A model generated the notes under the pieces. That model saw nothing but the letters and a program-made list of their open reading frames with translations, did no database searches and was not told the DNA's origin. From NCBI GenBank assembly GCA_033220425.1, contig CM065653.1:2976001-3040000 (forward strand): a stretch of 64,000 nucleotides of DNA, read 5' to 3'. A program made the translations under genes and the position numbers. The stretch comes from Lepraria neglecta (lineage: Eukaryota; Ascomycota; Lecanoromycetes; Lecanorales; Stereocaulaceae). This document shows, in pieces, positions 35,025-46,692 of the stretch; positions within the stretch are counted from its first letter, which is position 1, and the number at the start of each line of letters is the position of its first letter.

Positions 35025-38000
35025 ATGGCTTCAAATAACCCCGAGCGCCCGGGCAAGCAGCGGAGGCAGCCTGTCAACGGGTTGAAGCGCGATCAGGCAT
35101 TGTTTGGCTCTCGACGTGGAGGACGCCCGTTGCAGCAGCCGCCCGACTTCTTGACCGACAGTCTCAACACTTCTTATATACCAAGCCCTAGTCCTCCGAA
35201 GAGCCTAACACGTCAAGAAGTACGCGCAAAGCCCCGGCAAGCGCTGAATAATGGACGATCAGTCGCAGGATCTCTGAAGGCCACACCCCGTATCAACGAT
35301 GAGAATAAAGGACCTTCCTCAAATTCGTCCTCCGGTCGCAGGCATTCAGAGCAGTCGCTGAAGCCTCGCCCAGCCCAGACCGATTCGCGCAAGAAGACTC
35401 CATCTCCTAACAAGCCGCAAAGCCCCACGCGCGCTCGAACACCAAGTCCACCAAGAGGACGACAGAATCTGATCACGTCGCCTGTAGCGTCTGAATCGTC
35501 CCCTGGTCGAGGCTACGCTGAGGCATATCAACGCATTGTGGAGGAAGAGAATTTGGCGCAAGAAGATTCGATTGAGGATATGGAGGACATTGATGGCTAC
35601 GAGTTTAATGAGCAAGACAGATCGCAGGATGTTGATCGCATGCGGCTGCAGAGGATACAGCACTCAGCCTCCCCGATACCGCTGAAGGCTTCGCGAAGGG
35701 CATCACCGCCAGGGGCCGTCAGTGACAGCCCCTCTGCGCACGATGGCGCCAATGACGAGGAGAACATTGCACACGAGTCAGACAGCGAATCTGGTGTGGA
35801 CTACACAGAGAATATTACGGATACATCTGTTGACAGTGGCTCGTCTCAATATGCAAAGGATCTACAAAGGCTTAGTGCGCTAAAAGAGGGAGCAAAGGTG
35901 TTCAGCAAAGCGCGTGTTGGAGAAAAAGTTGGTCTAACTGTGGAGAACTTGCAGCGCCGAAATGGAAGCAATGAGTCTCTGGGTAGTGCGTTCAGTGCAG
36001 GAAGTCTGAGTCACAGAGGGTCAGACCCTTCCGTCAACATTCCAAAAGCATGGGGTCGGAAAGCGAAGCCAGGAAAGGATTGGCTTAATCGGATAAATAG
36101 CAAAAGTGGAAGGTTCACTGGAGATGTCCCGAAACGTCATTCGTCTGGAGACCCGATGATCCCCGAGAATCAAGAACGTGAATGGGCAGAACCCATTGAT
36201 GACTGGATTGCAGCAGCAGCTCAAGTACCACTGCCATCTGTAGAAGAAGGCTCATCACAGACAGCTTTATCCTCTCGAGGCTCAACTCCTACGACGGCTT
36301 TACAACGGAGCAGTTCTCTAGATCAGAGGCGTCAGTGGGAAGTCAATGACGACGAGTTCACCGGGCGATCACTACAAGTCTCAGACAGCCCCCCAATACG
36401 CATTCGAAACGGCACACTTGATCGATTTCGAGACCGCGAAATCGAAAACCTAGAGAAAAGAGCTGTCACAACAAATCGTCTAGGCGAACTGCGTGAGAAA
36501 GGTTCCGATGAACTCCTGCGACGAAGACCGCCTAGCAGATCTGCTGAGGAACCAGGGAGCAAGGAAGGCAATGATCCACAAGACGCTCTTCAGCGCAGAC
36601 GTCCTTCAGGCCGGTCATCCCTGAAGTCAGAGCTTCGGGACTCGGATCAGGACAACACCCCAGAGGCTACTGTGGAGGATACTGGCGAACCTATCCCAGA
36701 TACACCTGTAGTCATTTACAGAAGCAAATCCAATGATCGATCGGCTGCAGATGACAAAGTTGGGGTGAAGTCGGAAGAGACAATGTGGACCTCTGTGCGA
36801 CCAAGTCACGAACGCAAAGACTCACACGATCTCCTCAAAAGGCTTGCAAAGGCGACCAGCGAAAGTCCTAGCCCTACAAATGATCAAGAAAAGGAGGAAC
36901 CTTTGCCAGTGAAAAAGGAAGAGCAGGTGAAGCAGACACCGCAGACCTCTAAACCATCCAGCAATCTCAAGACTCCTGTTGTCACAGGCGCCTGGGTAGA
37001 CCAGACTATGGACAACACACCACAACCTTCGAAGTCGAACACCAATGTGAAGACGCCCAAAATCACTGGCGCATGGGTCGATACGCCGCTCCCCACAGGT
37101 GGTCGTGGGCCTCCAATGCCAACTCCAGAAGACGTTGACTATGAGAGAGAGCTGAGCACCGCGAAGCTCGGAGCCACAGAATTGATTCGCAGATTGAGCC
37201 CCAACACCATTACCGAGCGCCCAAAACTGCAGAACCAAATCCCTCTAAAATATTCAGGGCCTCCACTCCCCAAATCTGCTCTCGAAGAGATCATCAACAA
37301 CGCCAAATCCGTCAATCCTAATAAACCCAACATCTCCTCAAACTCCGACTCGGAAGAAGACCCAACCCTCCATCTCGGCGACTCCACAATACAATCGCTA
37401 GAAGAACTAATCGCAAACGACACCGACTTCTCTACCCTCCTAGCTCCCGCACCTCCCTCCCCAGAAGAAGAAACCTCCCAACCATCATCCGACCCCTCTC
37501 CCGCCTCCCAAGCCCTCACAACCACATCCACAACCTCCACTTCCGCAAAGTCCTCCCGCCCCGCCGACCTCCAATCCTACACCCACCTACTCTCCCGCCT
37601 CACAAACCTCGCCCCCTCAATCCGCGCCTCAAAGAAACAGCTAGCATCCCTCGAACGCGCCGTCTCCTCCCCCGCCCCAAACCGAAACCAATCAATCACA
37701 CAGCGCGGTGGTGACGACACCTGCAACGAAGCAGGCGAATTCCATGACTTCATCTGGCCCTGCGCCCGCTGCGGCTGCCCAGGCCGCCCCACAGACCCCG
37801 ACCTCGCCTCCCTTTCCACCCTCCGAGAAAATCTCACATCCATTACCCTCCCCATCCCACGTCTCTGGACATGGCGAAAAGACGATTGGCGGCCTCGATT
37901 GACCTGGCTTGGCGTTTTAACATTCCTCTCATGGGCACTCGTATGGTTGGAATTTTGGGCGAGGGCGAATTACTGCCATCCGCTTTATGCGAGGAGTATG

Positions 38001-38294
38001 GTTGGGTATGGGGTCGATATCAATGCGCCGCGGCCGCCGTTCGTTTTGGCAAAAGTTATTTATAGGCGTACGGCTATTGGGACGCTGCTGGCGCCGTTGT
38101 ATCATATCTCTCGCATCTTCTTGAGGGTGCTGGGGAGTTTTGTTGGATATATTGTTGGATTCATGTTTGGGGATGAGAGTGGTGGTGCGGGGACGGGGAA
38201 AGTGTTTGAAAAGCAACCTGTGAGTAGGGATGCGAGGATACCGAAACCGGCTTGGGGGCCGGATTTGAGTTTGATGGATGATGAATTTTTGTAA
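35025..38294 (+). CDS. Large disordered protein with C-terminal membrane anchor, fungus-specific, function unknown
   Basis: A single open frame of 1,089 residues from ATG 35,025. About the first 850 residues are low-complexity and charged (Ser, Pro, Arg, Glu), with repeated SPS/SPP motifs that look like phosphorylation sites. The short motif KTP-x2-TGAWVD occurs twice (about residues 649 and 676). The C-terminal 190 residues are ordered: FIWPCARCGCPG (about 906, a possible metal-binding knuckle), a W-rich segment, a hydrophobic helix WLGVLTFLSWALVWLEFWA (about 961-980), GYGVDINAPRPPFV, and a second hydrophobic stretch IGTLLAPLYH to GYIVGFMFG (about 1,017-1,050). This looks like a tail-anchored organelle or nuclear-envelope protein with a long cytosolic or nucleoplasmic arm. 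I recognise the layout as conserved in Pezizomycotina but cannot name it. No intron is needed. It converges with the channel gene downstream. Confidence 0.85.
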   Translation: MASNNPERPGKQRRQPVNGLKRDQALFGSRRGGRPLQQPPDFLTDSLNTSYIPSPSPPKSLTRQEVRAKPRQALNNGRSVAGSLKATPRINDENKGPSSNSSSGRRHSEQSLKPRPAQTDSRKKTPSPNKPQSPTRARTPSPPRGRQNLITSPVASESSPGRGYAEAYQRIVEEENLAQEDSIEDMEDIDGYEFNEQDRSQDVDRMRLQRIQHSASPIPLKASRRASPPGAVSDSPSAHDGANDEENIAHESDSESGVDYTENITDTSVDSGSSQYAKDLQRLSALKEGAKVFSKARVGEKVGLTVENLQRRNGSNESLGSAFSAGSLSHRGSDPSVNIPKAWGRKAKPGKDWLNRINSKSGRFTGDVPKRHSSGDPMIPENQEREWAEPIDDWIAAAAQVPLPSVEEGSSQTALSSRGSTPTTALQRSSSLDQRRQWEVNDDEFTGRSLQVSDSPPIRIRNGTLDRFRDREIENLEKRAVTTNRLGELREKGSDELLRRRPPSRSAEEPGSKEGNDPQDALQRRRPSGRSSLKSELRDSDQDNTPEATVEDTGEPIPDTPVVIYRSKSNDRSAADDKVGVKSEETMWTSVRPSHERKDSHDLLKRLAKATSESPSPTNDQEKEEPLPVKKEEQVKQTPQTSKPSSNLKTPVVTGAWVDQTMDNTPQPSKSNTNVKTPKITGAWVDTPLPTGGRGPPMPTPEDVDYERELSTAKLGATELIRRLSPNTITERPKLQNQIPLKYSGPPLPKSALEEIINNAKSVNPNKPNISSNSDSEEDPTLHLGDSTIQSLEELIANDTDFSTLLAPAPPSPEEETSQPSSDPSPASQALTTTSTTSTSAKSSRPADLQSYTHLLSRLTNLAPSIRASKKQLASLERAVSSPAPNRNQSITQRGGDDTCNEAGEFHDFIWPCARCGCPGRPTDPDLASLSTLRENLTSITLPIPRLWTWRKDDWRPRLTWLGVLTFLSWALVWLEFWARANYCHPLYARSMVGYGVDINAPRPPFVLAKVIYRRTAIGTLLAPLYHISRIFLRVLGSFVGYIVGFMFGDESGGAGTGKVFEKQPVSRDARIPKPAWGPDLSLMDDEFL

Positions 38295-38683
38295 TATAGA
38301 AATGACACTTAGGATTGGGTAGTGAGAGTGCGGCGTCGTTATTATGATTAATGAATACATTAGGAATGGGGTACTAGGGGGGGGATTGGATAGAATTATA
38401 CTTATACGCCGACTCCAGAGAGCCAGGCGAATGAATCACATTACACTTGACAAATTTATTGCTACTCATGGAACTGAAACAGCCTATTACCAGAAAAAGT
38501 CATGGTTCGTCTATGATCCAACAGCGGCTGCGCTGCAGTTTTGCATGATCCCTTTATACACACTCCCCCAACCCAAAAGCAAAGTAGCCAACCTCATTAC
38601 CATCCACGCTATGCATGATCAAAAAACCCCCCATTTTCTCGTTGATTGCCAAAATGTGCTCAGTTTGATATCATAACCCTCAT
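38295..38683. other. Convergent 3' regions
   Basis: 389 bp between the stops of two convergent genes (35,025-38,294 plus; 38,684-41,724 minus). It includes a run of eight G at about 38,381-38,388. No gene is supported. The ORF 38,344-38,676 is most likely chance. Confidence 0.5.
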
Positions 38684-41600
38684 TCATGCACCCCTCCTGC
38701 CCCTATAATAATCATAATCCAACCCCTGATCAGGTTCCTGCATCGGAACACCCGTATACCCACTCCCTCCCGTCCGCCACCTGTCTAGGCCATACTGCTC
38801 CCTACCGACTTCCTCCGATTCCGTGAACCCGGCAGGGTGTTGGGCCCCACTCAAAAGATTGCTTCCACTCTCGTTGCTAGTTTTGTACATATGCCGCCGT
38901 TGGTTCATGTCGTGAGTTGCTTGATCCCGGAAGGCGGGATGCATTTCTCGAATTTTTTGATCTCGAAGTTGTTTTTCTCGAATCTGTTGTGAAGAAATAT
39001 GCGCCAGCCCTTCAGGTCTAGGGCTAGATGCGCGTGAGGACGTCGGCGAGCTGCCATCTCGTCCCATGAAAGATCGAGGGGTACTACTTCGTTCGCTGAT
39101 TAGATCGACAGGGCGGCCGTACAATTCGCCATCACCGCCGTGCTCTTCCGCAAAATCATTTCGGGTTTTGTAGTAGCCGAAATCGAGCTGAGCTTCAGGC
39201 ACGACTTCGAAGAGCTCTTTCCTCTTGCCGTCAGGGGCGAAGCCTACGGTCTTGCCTGGGTATTGCTGCGACATGGGGTCCATATCTATCGCTCTGTCGC
39301 TGTAGCCCATTTGGGCTTGAGGACTTTCTTGATTAAGCCTGCCACGTAATAGATCGCCGACGACATGCTGGGCTTTGGCGTGCACCATTGGTGTCCAAAG
39401 TTTGGCGTAAAGCGCAGGATGGCCAAATTTGGTCGATACGCGGTCATTGCGGTGAGTCTTGTGCCCTGCATCTGTCATATGTTCCGGATCCTTGAGGGCG
39501 GCTTTGGTGTAGAATTCGTTTTGGTTGTCAAATGCCTTGGCGCAGTAGAATTTGAAGCCAAGCAGAAGAAGCGGCAGGGGTGCAATGACAGCAACCATAG
39601 TCCACGTGCCTTGAGCTTTAATGACGAGGGCAATGATCACGTCGGCAAGCATGGCGGCGAAAACGAGACGGTTGAAGAGAATACGCCAGTACTGGCCTCC
39701 TGATTCTGTTTTGGTGATGAGGACGTAGAGCAGGAGATATTTTTTCAGCCAGTAGTCCATGGCAAAATAGAAGGCAGTCACAGGGACAACTAAGGGTTGG
39801 AGGGTCACGAAGCAGAGGGCTACGGTGGCGTAGAAGAGGAAGTAGTTGTAGTAGACCGCGTAGTCCATGGCAGGTGGTGCCGTCCACGCAATGGTTTGTC
39901 GAGGTGTTGGACTCATAAATGTCCGCATAAACCACCCCCATGTGAGGTTGAAAATTTGGGCGAGGTCCGCTGCCGCACCGAGCTGGCGTTGGAGGAGCCA
40001 GGTGAGCCAGTACGGCGTGATTTCGCAAAGAGCGGTCATCATGTTAAAGAAGAAGTAGCCATTTTTTATGGAATCCCAGACGCCCTCGTGCTTTTGCCGG
40101 TTGGCAATGACCGTAGAAACAAATACAAATATGGCCGAGAAGGCAGAGAAAACGACCAAATTGTTAAAGACGAAGAATGCGAACAGTTTGGTGGCAACGT
40201 GGCGTTCCCGGGAAGTCTTCGTGGTGTCACCGGCGTTGATGGATAGGCGTCTGAAGATGATTGGGAGGATGAGATAAACTAGCGAGGTTAGCGTTGGAGA
40301 GGCAATACCCTGTACGATGGACCAGATGGTAGGGTGATTGTGGAAAGTGTGCTGAAAGCCAGGCCAGATGTTCGCAAGATTGCTTAGATTAGTTAAGAAG
40401 ATAGCGATTAAAGCGTTAGGGGCTATCCAGATCAGTGTCAGGATGCCTATCCAGAAATTATTGATGAATCGTTTCCAGCCCCTCTCCTTCTTGGATAAGG
40501 GAAGATTCTTCCAGATCAGATCGTTTGGTCTCGGGGCGAGTTTGATCCTGGTGCCTTGGGGGTGTTTGTGTTTCGCTGCGTAAGCAACTGTGTGTGCGTC
40601 TTCGATCCTCTCATAACTCGCGAACCCAAACGCCATGGCGTTTCTCTTATCAATCGACTCCCGCACATGCTTGATTTCCACCTCAAGCTCACTCACTCGC
40701 TCAGTCAAGTAGTCGATTGCATCAACCTTCTGACTTCCGTTATTCTTGCGATACTTCCTCGAAGGCCGTATGGTAGGACGATTCAGCGGCAATTTGCCCG
40801 GGTTCTTAAGATACTTTGCCAATACTGTCTCTAGCTCTTGAATAGCTTCTTGGTGTTCTTCAATCAAATCAGGCAACTCCTTCACATTGCGTGCTATTGC
40901 CGCTCGTGGCAGGCCAGCTGTATGCTCCACCTCGTCTGCCAAACGCAGTATACCTTCGTCCGTCCGTGAGGCCGGTGGGATGTCCGTGAACATCAATGTT
41001 CGCGAATGCAGGCTCATCAGATACTCCGCACTTTCAAAATACTGTCTTCTTAATCGGGTGACTGCCACGTAATTCCGCCAGAGGAAGAAGGCCACCAGCA
41101 CGTTTATAACGTACGCACTGACAACATGAACCCACAGAGCTCCACCTGCGACGAATTGCGGGGTGCTCGTAACCCAGAAACTCTTTTCCGAAACCTGAAA
41201 TGTCTTCCATTCGTCGTTCTTGTGGCTACTGATGACATTGGCTGGTATTAGGACCGCGACTGCAATTACGGTTATAATAGCGAACAAGTTCCTGCACATC
41301 CTCGTGAACCTAAGGAAAATCGTGCCATCAAGCCCGACTTTCTCCACCAACTCGGACTCTTTCAGTGTGGCAACGGGCATGAACCATGCAAACATGCCCT
41401 TGCCAATGCGCGGAGGCGCATGCTTGGCATCGGCGTACTTCGTTTTTGGGGCGTATACGACGGAATTATGGGGTCGTAGGGAGGAGAATAATATGGTGAT
41501 AAGGATCATAGAACCAAGAGAGTAGCCCAATGCGGAGAAGACGGAGTTCTGCTTGAACTATACAGAACGTCGTCAGCATCTTTTTTTGTTGCACAGATTG

Positions 41601-41724
41601 ATGGATGACTTACCTGCGAGGAGAAAGGGTTTGCAATTAGACATAGCAGTTGCTGGGCACCCTCCTTGCTATTGCAATCTTGACCTCCTAGTCCATTTGA
41701 CCCACTGGGTGGTGCTGAAGACAT
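38684..41724 (-). CDS. CSC1: CSC1/OSCA/TMEM63-type calcium-permeable channel (DUF221)
   Basis: Two exons: 41,724-41,614 (ATG; 37 residues) and 41,557-38,684, joined over a 56-bp intron with CAG|GTAAGT donor and TATAG acceptor. The product is about 994 residues. The N-terminal part has the first membrane helix (GYSLGSMILITILFSSLRPH) and the RSN1-type block with RIGKGMFAWFMPV. A cytosolic RNA-recognition-like insert follows (LMFTDIPPASRTDEGILR; FASYERIEDAHTVAYAA). Then comes the conserved seven-helix DUF221 region from KNLPLSKKERGWKRFINNFW through FFFNMMTALCEITPYWL and FYFAMDYWLKKYLLLYV. The last 200 residues are polar and low-complexity. Yeast CSC1 and plant OSCA proteins are osmo- or mechanosensitive cation channels, and that role is inferred. 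The length and helices look complete, so I take the gene to be functional. Confidence 0.93.
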
Positions 41725-42463
41725 TTTTGCAAGCGAATGGACGCCCGGAGATGCCCGGACTTGAATATGGAAGCGACTGTGAGGACTAGGAAGAGTTCAG
41801 AGGACACGAAGGCCAGTTCAATGAACTTGTGAGCGAGACATTGAATCTGTCAGGCCGTTGAGTCAATGGTAATGACAGCCGTTGTGTAGTACGCGCTGCG
41901 CCGTTGGTTGATGATGGATATAAAGACCGTTGAAGAGCGTTATAGGAATAGACGGGAGTGACAGCTGTTGTCAACGTGGCATTAAACGGCTTTGATGAGT
42001 GAAATGCAACGGACAAGAGGATCTGAATAAAGATTGTGGTGTAGTTGGAGAGAATCCCTGGTTTTTCTTTGTCGTCTCACAAATGTTCGGAGCTAAAATC
42101 TTTGGCCTTTGCCCCTCAAACGGTTCCGTTTAGGGCTCTTCTAGTTGCAGGAGCTTACTCGAGCTAAAAATACATCCCGGCTTATCAGATCACGGACTTC
42201 TTGGCCAAGTAATCAGCAAATACGAGGGAACGACTGAATTGGAAGGTGTATAAGACTACGATCTAAGAGGTGTAAAGTAGATGATCAATCGATCTTCTTT
42301 TATCAGAATGAGAAGGAACAATGGCTATAAGACACAGAATGGATAGTAGCCATTATCACACGCTTATGACGCCACATGTACACGTACAGAGTTCCCCAAC
42401 ATTTTTATGCATCCGATGACAGTTTCTCCGCCCCCAACAAGCCGTCAGAGGCTAGCTAACCTA
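41725..42463. other. Intergenic, 5' of the channel gene
   Basis: 740 bp holding the channel promoter and the 3' side of the bL9m gene. ORFs in it are short and unrecognised. Confidence 0.5.
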
Positions 42464-42949
42464 TTAATCATCGACATCCTGCGCTCTAACGCTCACTGCC
42501 CTTATGACTGTATCTCCACCCTTCACTCTCGCCTCCACCTGGAAGTCGCCCAATGCCTTTATTCTATCTCCTTCGATACCAGTCTCCTGAGACTCAGAAT
42601 CCTTATGTTGCTCCTTCTCCAGAAATCTTATATCTTCTGCACCCAAAACAATGCGAGAACCTTCTTCTGTCTCATCCAAAACAGCTTTGAAAGAGTCTGC
42701 GACATCTGCTGTAGATACAGAGCCGAATATGGTAGCTAATTGAGGCTTCGGAGGCTTCGGCAACGGTTCTGAGACAGCATCAAGTTCTGCAGCTGCTGGA
42801 CTCGCCGCTCTTCGAGGCCGACTGGGCGGTAGTTCAGGTGTGTCCTCTTCTGGAGTAGAGATAGGGGCGTGTTTGAGGCATTCAACGCCTTTAGCCGGGT
42901 ACTTTAGAGTAGTGCAGATAAGGGCCCAAGTGCGTAGGAGGCCAGAAGA
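42464..42949 (-). CDS. MRPL50: Mitochondrial ribosomal protein bL9m, C-terminal part (5' end missing)
   Basis: The open frame starts after an in-frame TGA at 42,950-42,952 and runs 161 codons. The C-terminal 90 residues match the C-terminal domain of bacterial L9/fungal bL9m: IFGSVSTADVADSFKAVL, then EGSRIVLGAEDIRFLE and DRIKALGDFQVEARVKGG. Upstream is a Pro/Ala-rich linker (STPEEDTPELPPSRPRR), and before that LKYPAKGVECLKHAPIS resembles the end of the central part. The rRNA-binding N-terminal domain (normally VRLLKD..FGRKG.....G..RN) is not found in any minus-strand frame up to the ferrochelatase start. bL9m belongs to the large mitoribosomal subunit. Either the 5' half was deleted, or the remainder is expressed in an unusual form. 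The only nearby ATG, 43,095 (25 codons, then a stop), is not connected by a clear splice. Confidence 0.75.
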   Translation of the reverse strand, partial: SSGLLRTWALICTTLKYPAKGVECLKHAPISTPEEDTPELPPSRPRRAASPAAAELDAVSEPLPKPPKPQLATIFGSVSTADVADSFKAVLDETEEGSRIVLGAEDIRFLEKEQHKDSESQETGIEGDRIKALGDFQVEARVKGGDTVIRAVSVRAQDVDD

Positions 42950-43046
42950 TCAGTCCATGGAGTTCATTAGATAAATTTTATGAAGTAGGTAGTTGTGGTG
43001 ATTGTCATCAAAAAGATTCAAGCGGAGGAGAATGTCGTGACGCGTG

Positions 43047-43051
43047 ATTGG
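43047..43051 (-). promoter_or_regulatory. CCAAT box in the bL9m/ferrochelatase divergent region
   Basis: CCAAT on the minus strand (CCAATCACGCG), about 185 bp upstream of the ferrochelatase ATG. In filamentous ascomycetes the CCAAT-binding complex with HapX controls iron and heme genes, so a role in ferrochelatase regulation is plausible but not shown. Confidence 0.4.
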
Positions 43052-43235
43052 CTAGCGCGCCAAGACGCCAAGATTTCCGGGGATCTCAGCGTCATTGAGC
43101 AATGTTTGCCATTTTGAAAACTTTCAGCTCGAGTATCGTTCACGATAAATATTCTAGAGGCCAACGAGCCGTTGTTCTTCTCCGTTCCAGCTACGGTCTA
43201 GATTCTCAAAGACTGGGACAATTGTTCCCCTCATT

Positions 43236-44585
<1,350 letters not shown>

Positions 44586-45643
44586 TGAGGTGTGATTGTT
44601 ATAGAGCGCCTGATTGAGCAAAAAAAAAGTTGAAGAAATCTATCAAGAGGCCATCGAGTGCAGGAATGAGTGAAGTGACTTACAGAACTCCGATCGCGTA
44701 CCCAAGCCTGAATGTCTGTCTGAGATGGAAGGAATGAGGATCGCTCCAAAAGGAGACGATCTGGCGGAGGTAACGAGGTAGGGTCCAAACCGTCGTCACT
44801 TAGGAATGGTGGAAAGGTATTGGTACTCCCGGAAGAATCACCGAAATGAAGAGGCTAATATGAGAGCCGCATTCACGTCGTCTGGTCGAACGCATGCTAG
44901 CAAGGTTTTCGTACGGTCAATGACCTCTTGGTGGATTTCTTCGGACAAATGAGACCGCTGAGCTAAGTCTGTGTGTCGAGATTGGAACGCTATCTGGGAA
45001 TCAAGAAGTTCATTCAGAACAGTCATCATTTCTCTTGCCATATGTGAAGTGCCTTAGTGACCATCCTTCCAAAAACGGAATCCCCACTAGGAAAAAAAAT
45101 TCAGAAATCTACCAAGAGGCCCGCGTTCACACATATAAAGGGATAGGGAGAAGATATACTCACACAAAATGCTTCAGCTTACGCCGAAACCTGACTTGCT
45201 AGAGGGACCGAAGCTGCTCGAGAAGTATTCAGGGATTTGGTTGGAATTGTCAAACGCTGGGGGCTGGTAATCGACGAAAGTCGAAGGAAATAGAAACGCT
45301 CACTGGTCGCTGGGCTACTCGCTGGTTCGCCGGATGCTCGCTGAAATGGAATTGCTGGAAAAGGAAACGCTGGAAGACAAGCTCGCGTCTATTGAACTCA
45401 GGTTAGCATGTGTGGAAAGGCTATTATTGTTGTTGGCGGCGGCGGCCTCTTGGTAGATTTCTTCTGGTGGTAACGAAGCCGCTGAGCTAAGTTTGTTCGT
45501 TGAGGTTGGCGTGCTATTTCACATTATCATCAGATAGCATTGTAGCATCATAGCAGTCAATATACAACATGAAATGTCCACATTTTCTTGGTCTGTACCC
45601 TACATATATACAAGGACCGACACCAAGCCAGGTGGCCTCGGCC
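44586..45643. pseudogene. Region of gene remnants with a four-fold short repeat; no intact gene
   Basis: The minus strand holds a 67-codon ORF with ATG at 45,041 (HTDLAQRSHLSEEIHQEVID, ending at 44,838) and a related stretch near 45,450-45,520 (TNKLSSAASLPPEEIYQEAA). Both look like pieces of the same unknown coding sequence. A core word of about 20-25 bp (GAAGAAATCYAYCAAGAGGYC) occurs four times: twice on the minus strand inside these ORFs (near 44,945 and 45,460) and twice on the plus strand (near 44,630 and 45,100). The plus copies lie next to A-runs whose complements look like intron ends (GTAAGT or GTGAGT to CAG/TAG). A continuation after 44,838 (DGLDPTSLPPPDRLLLERSS) is in a shifted frame. 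I call it decayed or rearranged genic DNA of unknown function. Confidence 0.4.
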
Positions 45644-46648
45644 TTACTCCTCACCCTCTCCTTCATCTTCGCTAACCTCTTCCCCATTCTCGATCGCCTT
45701 CTCCCGTCTAATCCTCGCCCTCTCCCGCTTCTTATCAAGTATCTTCCTAAGATTCTTCGCCGCATTAAACACGCCCCCCGTCCCAGCCCCACAAGCCGCA
45801 CATGCAGGATTCTTCCTATATCTATGCAACGCACACGCCTCACAGAAATAATGCCCACATTTCGTAACAATTGGGTTCGTATACGGTTTCTTACAAATAA
45901 TACACGCAAAGGGAATCCCCTCCAGCGCCCTATCCTCCTCCTCACTATCCTCCGCCTCCGCCAACGTCTTCGTAGGCTGCCCCTTCTTCTTCCCCTTCGC
46001 ACCAATCTCCCAATCCTTATCCAATTCCCACCCCTGCTTATAGTCCTCGCGCGCATGCAGGAATTTGCAAGAGTCGCCGAAACCGCAGAAGCCGGTTTGT
46101 TTGTAGTCTTTGCATACGTCGGGGGCGAAGTCTGTGACTGTTATTGTGCGGATGTTTGTGGGGGCTTTGACGGGACCGACGGTGCGGGTGGGGGCGTTGG
46201 GGTTCTTGGGGATGTAGGACTGGTAGCTCGCTGCGCCTTTGTATGTGCCATCGCTCGCTGCCTCATCCTCCGCTTTCGCAGGGCGAGCACGGGTCGTTCC
46301 TAGCAAGTTCTTTGCATCTGGCTTATTTTCGTCGAACCAGTTAGAGGTTTTCGTGGCGTCATTCGTTTCTGCGATTTGGGCGGTGCGGTCGGCGGCGAAT
46401 TTTGAGGCGGAGAGGTCTTCGGAGGTGGTTTTGGGCGCGCCGTTTGAGGATGCGGTTATGATGGCGGTTTTGCGACGGCGCTTTGTGCGCCGCCCTTCGT
46501 CTTCGGTGGATGTGTAGCCAGATTCGTCTGAGTCGGAGGCTGCTGGGGGTGGTGTTGCGGGGCGTTTGCGGATGTTTTTCGTTCCGCGCTTTTTGAAGAG
46601 GGGTTGAGGATGTGAGGTCGCCTGATCTGGAGCTATAGCGGTATTCAT
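45644..46648 (-). CDS. CWC24: Pre-mRNA splicing factor CWC24 (RNF113 homologue)
   Basis: Single exon, 334 residues. Residues 1-75 are basic and disordered, with a TP/SD-rich tract and an RRTKRRRK nuclear signal. A CCCH zinc finger spans about residues 179-198 (C-KDYKQTGF-C-GFGDS-C-KFL-H), followed by the conserved KQGWELDKDWE. A C3HC4 RING runs from about 249 to 286 (CIICKKPYTNPIVTKCGHYF, then CAACG), and the tail is acidic. This CCCH-plus-RING arrangement is diagnostic for yeast Cwc24 and human RNF113A. Cwc24 acts in the spliceosome B-act stage around the 5' splice site, and the RING may give ubiquitin-ligase activity. All metal ligands are present and the length is in the family range. The start ATG at 46,648 follows a CACGTG element at 46,687-46,692. 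Confidence 0.95.
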   Translation of the reverse strand: MNTAIAPDQATSHPQPLFKKRGTKNIRKRPATPPPAASDSDESGYTSTEDEGRRTKRRRKTAIITASSNGAPKTTSEDLSASKFAADRTAQIAETNDATKTSNWFDENKPDAKNLLGTTRARPAKAEDEAASDGTYKGAASYQSYIPKNPNAPTRTVGPVKAPTNIRTITVTDFAPDVCKDYKQTGFCGFGDSCKFLHAREDYKQGWELDKDWEIGAKGKKKGQPTKTLAEAEDSEEEDRALEGIPFACIICKKPYTNPIVTKCGHYFCEACALHRYRKNPACAACGAGTGGVFNAAKNLRKILDKKRERARIRREKAIENGEEVSEDEGEGEE

Positions 46649-46686
46649 AGTTGCGGAATGGGGCCAGGAAGGGAGGTTAGCTGAGA

Positions 46687-46692
46687 CACGTG
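46687..46692. promoter_or_regulatory. CACGTG E-box upstream of CWC24
   Basis: ACACGTGT palindrome, core at 46,687-46,692, about 39 bp upstream of the CWC24 ATG. CACGTG is bound by bHLH factors of the Cbf1 type. Its role here is inference. Confidence 0.3.

Noticed and set aside
34759-35085. 108-residue ORF upstream of the gene at 35,025
   Set aside because: Overlaps the start of the large gene in another frame and has no resemblance to known proteins.
39140-41525. Plus-strand ORFs inside the channel gene
   Set aside because: Antisense shadows of the CSC1-type coding sequence.
43019-43095. Short ORF MTLRSPEILASWRASQ as the first exon of bL9m
   Set aside because: Looks like a targeting peptide, but no convincing donor/acceptor pair joins it to the bL9m frame.
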